From: a virus
Reading direction: 5' to 3' (one strand)
IMG/VR virus record: IMGVR_UViG_3300036832_000640
Coordinates: 1 to 53,709 of that record
DNA length: 53,709 nucleotides
In this document: positions 42,078-47,476 of the stretch, piece by piece
Layout of the letters: each line of letters begins with the position of its first letter
Position numbering within the stretch: position 1 is the first letter of the stretch
Notes under the pieces: model-generated
Told to the model about the DNA's origin: nothing
Seen by the model: only the letters and a program-made list of their open reading frames with translations
Databases searched by the model: none
Made by a program: the position numbers and the translations under genes

Positions 42078-42277
42078 CCGACAATCTCGAAACCGAACTT
42101 GAAGCGCTGATCGACCGTCACGGCCTGACGCACGTTGTCAACACCCTGTCGGTGATCTGCGCCGAGAAGGCCGACCACCTGATCGGCAATTGGCAGGACA
42201 AGAACGCTGCGAAAGTTTGGGCGGCTGACAGCCGCGTGCTCGACAAGGCCGCCCGCGCCATCCGATCCGATGGCTAA
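42074..42277 (+). CDS. 67-residue phage protein
   Basis: An acidic/helical protein: 'ELEALIDRHGLTHVVNTLSVICAEKADHL' then 'NAAKVWAADSRVLDKAARAIR'. GTG start in a GTGA overlap. It ends next to module 8. A common small phage protein of unknown role. Confidence 0.7.
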   Translation: MTDNLETELEALIDRHGLTHVVNTLSVICAEKADHLIGNWQDKNAAKVWAADSRVLDKAARAIRSDG

Positions 42278-42286
42278 TACGACCCC

Positions 42287-42315
42287 TTGACATATAGGCC
42301 GGAATGGCCTATATT
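42287..42315 (+). promoter_or_regulatory. dyad promoter-operator module 8
   Basis: TTGACA, 17-bp spacer TATAGGCC-GGAAT-GGCC, TATATT: the best match to consensus, with perfect ATAGGCC/GGCCTAT arms. It drives the HD-hydrolase gene. Confidence 0.88.
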
Positions 42316-42337
42316 GAGGTTGTCAGGAAAGTAAGCC

Positions 42338-42868
42338 ATGACCCACTACCTAGTTACCAAAGCCCTCGCGTTCGCCACCAAGGCGCACGAGGGCATGTTC
42401 CGTAAATGGTCCGGCGAGCCCTACATTGAGCATCCCAAGCGGGTTGCCGTGCGGCTGTCGGCGCTGGGCTTCGGCCCCGAGGTGATCGCCGCCGCCTTCC
42501 TGCACGACGTGGTCGAGGATACCGCGACGACCGGCGCCGAGCTGGCCGCCGCGTTCGGCCCGGCCGTCGCCGCGCTGGTCGCGGAGGTCACCAAGCCCAT
42601 CGTCCCCGGTGGCAACCGGGCCGCCCGAAAGGCCGCCTTCCGGGCGCATCTGGCGGGCTCGTCCTACGCTGGCGCCTCGATCAAGCTGTCCGACGAGATC
42701 GACAACTCAAGCGACGTCGCGGAGATGAACCCGCGCTTTGCCAAGGTCTATCTGCCCGAAATGTGCGCGGAACTTGCGGTGCTGGGCCACGGTCATCCCG
42801 AGCTGGTCACCAAGCTGACCGCCAACATCACCGCCGGATTGGCCAAGATCGCCGCTATGACGGCTTGA
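42338..42868 (+). CDS. HD-domain hydrolase, MESH1/RelA-SpoT hydrolase-like
   Basis: A 176-residue protein covering just the (p)ppGpp hydrolase fold. 'FRKWSGEPYIEHPKRVAVRL' (His32), the HDxxED motif 'FLHDVVEDT' (His56-Asp57, Glu60-Asp61) and 'IKLSDEIDNSSDV' (Asp119) match the metal-binding HD and adjacent motifs of SpoT/MESH1. There is no synthetase or TGS/ACT domain. It could degrade alarmones or a related 3'-phosphorylated nucleotide; the usual KLADxxxN motif is changed to KLSDEIDN. Stop codon lies in the -35 of module 9. Confidence 0.82.
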   Translation: MTHYLVTKALAFATKAHEGMFRKWSGEPYIEHPKRVAVRLSALGFGPEVIAAAFLHDVVEDTATTGAELAAAFGPAVAALVAEVTKPIVPGGNRAARKAAFRAHLAGSSYAGASIKLSDEIDNSSDVAEMNPRFAKVYLPEMCAELAVLGHGHPELVTKLTANITAGLAKIAAMTA

Positions 42869-42893
42869 CATATAGGCCACAATGGCCTACATC
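42865..42893 (+). promoter_or_regulatory. dyad promoter-operator module 9
   Basis: TTGACA, 17-bp spacer TATAGGCC-ACAAT-GGCC, TACATC. It lacks the upstream TACGACC element, since the HD-hydrolase coding sequence runs into the -35 (TGA at 42866-42868). Confidence 0.83.
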
Positions 42894-42918
42894 GGGAGCG
42901 CAAGCAGAAAGGACCCCC

Positions 42919-43143
42919 ATGCCACGATATTACGACGACGACTATTACGACCGGGACTATGACAGCGAAATCGAGTTCGCCGATCCCGGCGGCCGGTCTG
43001 CCTTGCGCGCCGCCAGCAAGACCAACCCGCGCAACCTGCCCTGCCCCAACTGCGGCGCGAAGAACCGGCTGACGCCAGCCGATCGCGCGCTGGGCTACCA
43101 GTGCGATGCCTGCGCCGATCGCGCCGAACGGGGACACGACTGA
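42919..43143 (+). CDS. 74-residue zinc-ribbon protein
   Basis: An acidic Tyr/Asp-rich N-terminus ('YYDDDYYDRDYDSE') followed by a zinc ribbon 'LPCPNCGAKNRLTPADRALGYQCDAC' (two CxxC pairs). GAAAGGACCCCC precedes the ATG. Likely a nucleic-acid or protein adaptor; target unknown. Confidence 0.75.
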   Translation: MPRYYDDDYYDRDYDSEIEFADPGGRSALRAASKTNPRNLPCPNCGAKNRLTPADRALGYQCDACADRAERGHD

Positions 43144-43144
43144 C

Positions 43145-43372
43145 ATGAGCGGTAAAATCAAAACCATCAAGCTGTCCTACCCGACGCCGAACTGGGCTCG
43201 TGATTTCGATCCCAAGGCGCCCGGCGCCGAGCCCAACGTCTACACAATTTTGCAGGTCACCGACTCGATCGAGTTCTCGCCCAAGCAGCAACTGCGCAAG
43301 GCACAGGTCGAAAGCCTGTGCGCCAGTCGCGAGTGGAAGGTGACCATCGTCCCGCCGCCGCCGAAAATATGA
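43145..43372 (+). CDS. 75-residue phage protein
   Basis: Basic start 'SGKIKTIKLSYPTP', 'VYTILQVTDSIEFSPKQQLRKAQVESLCASREWKVTIV' and a Pro tail: a strand-helix-strand unit. One base after the previous stop; its own TGA lies just before module 10's -35. Unknown role. Confidence 0.7.
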   Translation: MSGKIKTIKLSYPTPNWARDFDPKAPGAEPNVYTILQVTDSIEFSPKQQLRKAQVESLCASREWKVTIVPPPPKI

Positions 43373-43376
43373 CCCC

Positions 43377-43405
43377 TTGACATATAGGCCACAATGGCCT
43401 ATATC
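43377..43405 (+). promoter_or_regulatory. dyad promoter-operator module 10
   Basis: TTGACA, 17-bp spacer TATAGGCC-ACAAT-GGCC, TATATC. It precedes the last long operon of the island. Confidence 0.86.
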
Positions 43406-43430
43406 AGGATTGAAAGAGAGAAGGACCCGA

Positions 43431-43790
43431 ATGAAGATTTTCACCAAAGACGTTGTGGCGCGACTGGCCGCCAATGGTCGCGCCACCCGACTGGCGCAGC
43501 AAGCTGGCGAGAGCGAGCCGGACCACAATCCGGTGCTCAAGGTGTTCAACCCGGCCGGAGCCGCCACATGGCTGCTGACCGAGTCCGACCCCGGTGATCC
43601 GGATTGCCTGTTCGGCCTCTGCGACCTCGGCATGGGCTCGCCGGAGCTGGGCAACGTGCTGCGCTCCGAGCTGGAAACCGCCAAGGGCCGCTTCGGTCTC
43701 GGCATGGAGCGCGACCGCTGGTTCAAGGCGGATAAGCCGCTGTCGGCCTACACCGCCGACGCCAGCCGCAAGCAACGGATCGACGCATAA
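43431..43790 (+). CDS. DUF2958 family protein
   Basis: A 119-residue protein with the DUF2958 signature: 'NPVLKVFNPAGAATWLLTESDPGDPD', 'LFGLCDLGMGSPELGNV', 'GLGMERDRWF'. The family is found alone or fused in polyvalent proteins of phages and conjugative elements; its activity is unknown. Start 43431 after GAAGGACCCGA. Overlaps the next ATG by one base (TAATG). Confidence 0.85.
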   Translation: MKIFTKDVVARLAANGRATRLAQQAGESEPDHNPVLKVFNPAGAATWLLTESDPGDPDCLFGLCDLGMGSPELGNVLRSELETAKGRFGLGMERDRWFKADKPLSAYTADASRKQRIDA

Positions 43791-44014
43791 TGGTCCCGAG
43801 CAAAACACTTGAAATCGTCGGCACCGGTCAGGCTGCCGCTCAAATCAGGTTCAAGGCGCACGAGAGCTACGCGCTCGACGGCATCGACTTGAACGACCTC
43901 GCCATCCTCGCCATCCGGCTCAACTCCCGCATGGTCGATGGCGACGAATTACGCGACTGGCAGAACAGGATCAACCTGATGCTGTCGAACGTCGCAACAC
44001 AGGAAGGCAAATAA
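43790..44014 (+). CDS. 74-residue phage protein
   Basis: 'YALDGIDLNDLAILAIRLNSRMVDGDELRDWQNRINLML' predicts a helical acidic protein. It sits between the DUF2958 gene and 44015 without gaps. Function unknown. Confidence 0.7.
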   Translation: MVPSKTLEIVGTGQAAAQIRFKAHESYALDGIDLNDLAILAIRLNSRMVDGDELRDWQNRINLMLSNVATQEGK

Positions 44015-44377
44015 ATGGAACTGCGCGAACCAAACTACCACGAGTTCACCCATCTGCCGCAGTGGACCCAAGCCATTTGGATCGGCAAGTCAGGCGACGG
44101 CAAGCTCGCGAATGAGTTCGACCCCTACAAGTGGTCGGGCGACAAGCCGCCGCCCGCGATCGGCGAAAAGATCAAGGTGCTGTGCAACGGCTTGGGCAAG
44201 GGCACGGTGCTGCGCTACTTCGCCGAATATGGCTGGCTCGGCATGATCGTCCAGTTCGACAAGCCGCCGAAATGGTATCGGCAGCAGAACGGCGACAAGC
44301 CCGGCCACGTTTTCGGTATCGACCTCAACCCCCGCAGCAAACTGCTGCCTCAACCTGCAAAGGAATCCCGTGTCTGA
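44015..44377 (+). CDS. phage protein with small beta-barrel pattern
   Basis: A 120-residue protein: 'GEKIKVLCNGLGKGTVLRYFAEYGWLGMIVQFDKPPKWYRQ' resembles a small SH3-like barrel ('iG..V.v...G.G.V.gy..e.gwlGv.v..d.pP.W...'). It may bind DNA or protein. Overlaps the next gene by 8 bases. Confidence 0.7.
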   Translation: MELREPNYHEFTHLPQWTQAIWIGKSGDGKLANEFDPYKWSGDKPPPAIGEKIKVLCNGLGKGTVLRYFAEYGWLGMIVQFDKPPKWYRQQNGDKPGHVFGIDLNPRSKLLPQPAKESRV

Positions 44378-44933
44378 ATATCTCTCCTGTGCCGAGACCG
44401 CCAAGCTGGTGCGTGCAGCACTCAAGAAGGCCTTCCCCGGCATCAAGTTTTCGGTGCGCTCACACGTCTACTCTGGCGGTGCCTCGATCAATGTCCGCTG
44501 GACCGACGGTCCATCGAGCAAGGCGGTCAAGGCGATGGCCGGGGCCTACTCCGGCGGCAACTTCGACGGCATGATCGACATGGCGTTTTCGAACTCGTCG
44601 TGGCTGATGCCGGACGGATCGGCGGCGCTTGCTTCCTCGCCGGGCTCCACTGGCTCGATGGGCGTCTATGCGCCGTATGACCACAAGGCCCCGGCGCCCG
44701 GCGCCCGCAAGGTCCGCTTCGGAGCGGACTTCGTGTTCTGCGACAAGGACTGGTCGATCGAGACCTACACCACCGCGGCGAAAAAGGTCTGCGCCGATTA
44801 CGGCGTCGAGCTGCCGGAGATCAAAATCAGCGGCGGCCCCTACATCGCCAACGTCTGGAGCATCAAGGTGCCCAACGCCGACACCGATCTCGGCACCCTG
44901 ATCAACCGCGAATTGCAGCAGGAGAACGCATGA
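44370..44933 (+). CDS. LPD29-like polyvalent-protein domain, stand-alone
   Basis: A 187-residue protein: 'SCAETAKLVRAALKKAFPGIKFSVRSHVYSGGASINVRWTDGPSSKAV', then 'GGNFDGMIDMAFSN', matches the large polyvalent-protein-associated domain 29. In larger proteins it accompanies effector or DNA-processing domains delivered by phages and plasmids; here it is free. GTG start after AAAGGAATCCC. Confidence 0.8.
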   Translation: MSEYLSCAETAKLVRAALKKAFPGIKFSVRSHVYSGGASINVRWTDGPSSKAVKAMAGAYSGGNFDGMIDMAFSNSSWLMPDGSAALASSPGSTGSMGVYAPYDHKAPAPGARKVRFGADFVFCDKDWSIETYTTAAKKVCADYGVELPEIKISGGPYIANVWSIKVPNADTDLGTLINRELQQENA

Positions 44934-45457
44934 CGCCGAACAATGACTACGGGCTGTTGATCGAGCCGATCAACCGCTACGGCGCCGAATATATCGATGC
45001 GCGCGTCGTGCGCCGCGACCCGAAATACGAACACCCGATCGGCTGCCCCAGCGACGGCGATGTTTTCTTGGGCTACGGCACGCCGAAACATTTGCTTGGC
45101 TTGGTGCTGGACGGGCTCGGCATGTACGGTTTCGTCACCGACGGCAACGATCCCACCTTCATCGGCACTGAGATCGAATTTCGCGAGACCTACGGCATCA
45201 ACGAACCCAAGCTGCGGCGGATGCTGAAAACGATGCGGCGCGTCAACGCCCGAATCGCCAAGGATCAAGCGCGCGAGCCGGGCGACAAATTCACGTCACT
45301 GGCCGCGGCGCTAAAGCTCTCGTTCGCGGTCGAGCGGATCGCCCGGCGCGGCGATGGCCGTGACTGGCGCTGGATGTCAATCGCCGAAGGCCGCAACCGC
45401 TACCGCGCCCTGATCGACACCGCGGTCGCCGCCGCCGTGTCGCGGAAGATCGCTTAA
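44930..45457 (+). CDS. phage protein, unknown
   Basis: A 175-residue protein starting in an ATGA overlap. 'GAEYIDARVVRRDPKYEHPIGCP', 'GYGTPKHLLGLVLDGLGMYGFVTDG' and a basic helical C-terminal half. Not recognised. It ends the tightly coupled run 43431-45457. Confidence 0.72.
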   Translation: MTPNNDYGLLIEPINRYGAEYIDARVVRRDPKYEHPIGCPSDGDVFLGYGTPKHLLGLVLDGLGMYGFVTDGNDPTFIGTEIEFRETYGINEPKLRRMLKTMRRVNARIAKDQAREPGDKFTSLAAALKLSFAVERIARRGDGRDWRWMSIAEGRNRYRALIDTAVAAAVSRKIA

Positions 45458-45475
45458 CCCATGGAGAATACAGGA

Positions 45476-45832
45476 ATGACCAAATTCAAAATAATGCTGG
45501 CGGCAGCTTTGCTCGCTGCCAGCTCGCTCCACGCGCTTTCTGCTTCGGAGAAAGAGGAAGAGGTCGCCAGCCGATCTGCAGCAATCCTGCTACTGGCCAT
45601 CAACAAGTGCGGTCCAAGCAAGTTCGACAGTCTTCGCGCGATGGACCAACTCGACACCGTGTACAGCGCGACCGGCGTCAACCCGGCCAACTATCCCGAG
45701 GGCGAGTGGACGCGGAAGATTTTCTTCACCATGAGCCAGACGGATTTCCTGCGGAAAGTTCGCGACGACGATCCGCCGATGGTGAAAGCCTTCTGTAGTT
45801 CCATCGCCGAAAGGTTTCCAAACAAAGACTGA
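45476..45832 (+). CDS. exported small protein
   Basis: A 118-residue protein with a signal peptide ('FKIMLAAALLAASSLHALSA', cleavage near residue 23). The mature part has two Cys ('NKCGPS', 'KAFCSS') that could form a disulfide, and a helical 'EGEWTRKIFFTMSQTDFLRKV' segment. GGAG lies 9 bases before ATG 45476. Periplasmic; possibly a lysogenic-conversion or exclusion factor, which is inference. Confidence 0.72.
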   Translation: MTKFKIMLAAALLAASSLHALSASEKEEEVASRSAAILLLAINKCGPSKFDSLRAMDQLDTVYSATGVNPANYPEGEWTRKIFFTMSQTDFLRKVRDDDPPMVKAFCSSIAERFPNKD

Positions 45833-45852
45833 CAACACGGGCGCCAACCGCC

Positions 45853-45883
45853 GGGGCGGGTTGATCTCAGGATCGCCCGCCCC
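45853..45883 (+). terminator. hairpin terminator-like structure
   Basis: GGGGCGGG (45853-45860), 15-nt loop, CCCGCCCC (45876-45883), with only weak T content after (AAACCTTATTT). Placed after the exported protein gene, so a terminator or 3'-end stabiliser is likely. Confidence 0.5.
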
Positions 45884-45923
45884 AAACCTTATTTGCCACA
45901 ACCCCTTAACCCACGGCCCATTC

Positions 45924-45952
45924 TTGTCTTTTTTGACAGAATGGCCTAGATA
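45924..45952 (+). promoter_or_regulatory. diverged dyad promoter (half operator)
   Basis: TTGTCT, 17-bp spacer ending AATGGCC, TAGATA. The register equals that of the ten modules and the right half-site is kept, but the left half (TATAGGCC) is replaced by a T-run with GACAG. The ATG at 45961 is 8 bases past the -10, so the transcript is probably leaderless. Confidence 0.6.
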
Positions 45953-45960
45953 AGTGATTC

Positions 45961-46164
45961 ATGATGACCGCCGAACAATATCGAGCCGCGCTAGAGCGAC
46001 TGCAAATGACTCAGGTCGCCGCTGGCGAGCTGTTTCGCGTTGGTGCGCGAACCTCCCGGCGCTGGGCGCTGGACGAGGCTCGCGTTCCCTTCGCCGTAGC
46101 CGCATTGCTGCATTTAATGCTAAAGAAGCGACTCAAGCCGCGGGATTTACTCGCGCTGGAGTAA
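45961..46164 (+). CDS. small HTH regulator, probably from a leaderless mRNA
   Basis: A 67-residue protein: 'MTAEQYRAALERLQMTQVAAGELFRVGARTSRRWALDEARVPFAVAALLHLML', a Cro/Xre-like helix-turn-helix, related to the protein at 5662-5919. No ribosome site lies upstream and the diverged dyad promoter is immediately before the ATG. Good candidate for a regulator controlling itself and the dyad promoters. Confidence 0.72.
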   Translation: MMTAEQYRAALERLQMTQVAAGELFRVGARTSRRWALDEARVPFAVAALLHLMLKKRLKPRDLLALE

Positions 46165-46171
46165 GCACACC

Positions 46172-46345
46172 ATGGCCAAGGAAAAAGAGGCCGCTCCCAA
46201 AATTCCGCCGACTGAGATTCGCGACGGCAACGGCAACCTGATTCCGCCGGAGCATTTCGATGACGATCAGCGCCCGACTGGCGACGTCGACAAGTCGCCC
46301 GGCTCGCTCTACGACCATCTGGTCCAGCGCGACAAGAAAAAGTAA
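46172..46345 (+). CDS. 57-residue charged protein
   Basis: A short frame seven bases after the HTH gene, with GGAG 10 bases before the ATG. Charged and Pro-rich ('MAKEKEAAPKIPPTEIRDGNG', then 'DDDQRPTGDVDKSPGSLYDHLVQRDKKK'), probably unstructured. Ends back to back with the convergent zeta-like gene. Unknown role. Confidence 0.55.
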   Translation: MAKEKEAAPKIPPTEIRDGNGNLIPPEHFDDDQRPTGDVDKSPGSLYDHLVQRDKKK

Positions 46346-47476
46346 TCACTTGCTCCGCGCGTGCAGCTTCGGCGACGAGCCCATGTTGTCGTAGACTTCC
46401 CAGTAATCCATGTCGTTGCGGTGACTGTCGAAGGTGTGTTCGTTGCTCACCGAACTCAGGGAATATTCCGGCGCCACGAACCGGCCCTTGCCGTTCTTCT
46501 CGTTGCCGTGGACGAAGCGCCCCAGTGCGCGCTCGGCGGCGGTCGCGGGACTGGCGTACATGTAGTGGCCTGAAATCTTGTAGCCCGCCGCCTTGTACTG
46601 CGCGATCCGCTTGGCGAGCGAGGTGTTGCTTTTCAGCGTCGCGTCGACGATGACGTTCAACTTGTTGTCGCGCGCGTACTGTTCCATCACCTCGCCGACG
46701 TGGCTCGCTTCCTCGTGCAGCAGCGAGGCGTTCCAGCCCTTGTATTCCGGCAGGCTTTCCTTGACGTCGTCGTTGTTGATGTACGCCGCCTTGCTGGCAT
46801 CGACGGTGCCATTTTTGCCGGTGAACCAGCCCTTGCCGGAGCCGCCCCGGCCGCCAAGAATGTAGAGCGTTGGCTTCTCGCCCGCCGCTGGCGCCGCCGC
46901 CTTGACCACTTCCGGCGACATCAGCTTGTCGACGATCTGCCGGTGAACCGGCAGACGGTCCGGCGCCCAGTGCCCGTTCGGCAACTTGTAGCCGCCCGCG
47001 CTTTGCTGACCGTCGGTCGGGAAGTCTTCGGACAATTTCTGGCGTGCCGCGGCGTCCTGCTCGCGGGAGCCCGGCACTTTCGCGTAGAGATCATCGAGCG
47101 TCACATCCTCGATCTTCAGCAGCGACGACGCCGAGGTCGGATCGCTGGCATGATCCTCACCGCCTCCGCCACCACCATCGCCGCTACTGAACTGGCCACC
47201 TTGCGGGCTGCCGCCGGGCTCGTGATGCGGATTGAACTTTTGCAGCAGCGCCTGCGACCGGCTCTTGGTGCGCGCCCATTGGCTCTTGAGCCGGGCCGCT
47301 TTCTGTTCGGCCTGCTGTTCGGCGAGCCACTTCGCGCGGTTGCGCGCGCGAATCGGCGTCATGATCTTTTGGTCGATCGGATAGTCGACCGGGCCGATGA
47401 TCGCCGCGTGCAGATCGGCGTCCTGCATTGTGCCGTCCTCGTCGAGATAGAAAAATTCCTGACCTTTAGGCGGCAT
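46346..47476 (-). CDS. zeta-toxin-like P-loop kinase with GGQF linker
   Basis: A 376-residue protein. Residues 1-80 are a basic helical region, followed by 'PGGSPQGGQFSSGDGGGG' (GGQF at 93-96) and an acidic linker. From about 200 a zeta-type kinase fold: Walker A 'LGGRGGSGKGWF' (206-217), 'INNDDVKESLPEY' (232-244), 'VIVDATLKS' (Asp277) and a C-terminal 'ERALGRF' region. Zeta toxins phosphorylate UDP-sugars or nucleotides. No antitoxin gene is adjacent. Start 47476 after AGGAG. Possibly virion cargo. Confidence 0.83.
   Translation of the reverse strand: MPPKGQEFFYLDEDGTMQDADLHAAIIGPVDYPIDQKIMTPIRARNRAKWLAEQQAEQKAARLKSQWARTKSRSQALLQKFNPHHEPGGSPQGGQFSSGDGGGGGGEDHASDPTSASSLLKIEDVTLDDLYAKVPGSREQDAAARQKLSEDFPTDGQQSAGGYKLPNGHWAPDRLPVHRQIVDKLMSPEVVKAAAPAAGEKPTLYILGGRGGSGKGWFTGKNGTVDASKAAYINNDDVKESLPEYKGWNASLLHEEASHVGEVMEQYARDNKLNVIVDATLKSNTSLAKRIAQYKAAGYKISGHYMYASPATAAERALGRFVHGNEKNGKGRFVAPEYSLSSVSNEHTFDSHRNDMDYWEVYDNMGSSPKLHARSK

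Noticed and set aside
3763-43405. Similarity of TAATACGACC...TATAGG in the modules to the T7 RNA polymerase promoter
   Set aside because: The two halves are 5 bp too far apart, several copies lack TAATACGAC, and no single-subunit RNA polymerase is in the window. The -35/17 bp/-10 pattern explains all copies better.
38555-43431. Reading frames starting 'MTYRP.WP.SG' that run through the dyad promoters
   Set aside because: They are translations of the promoter itself (TTGACATATAGGCC...), out of any ribosome site; the real starts with AAAGGA are downstream.
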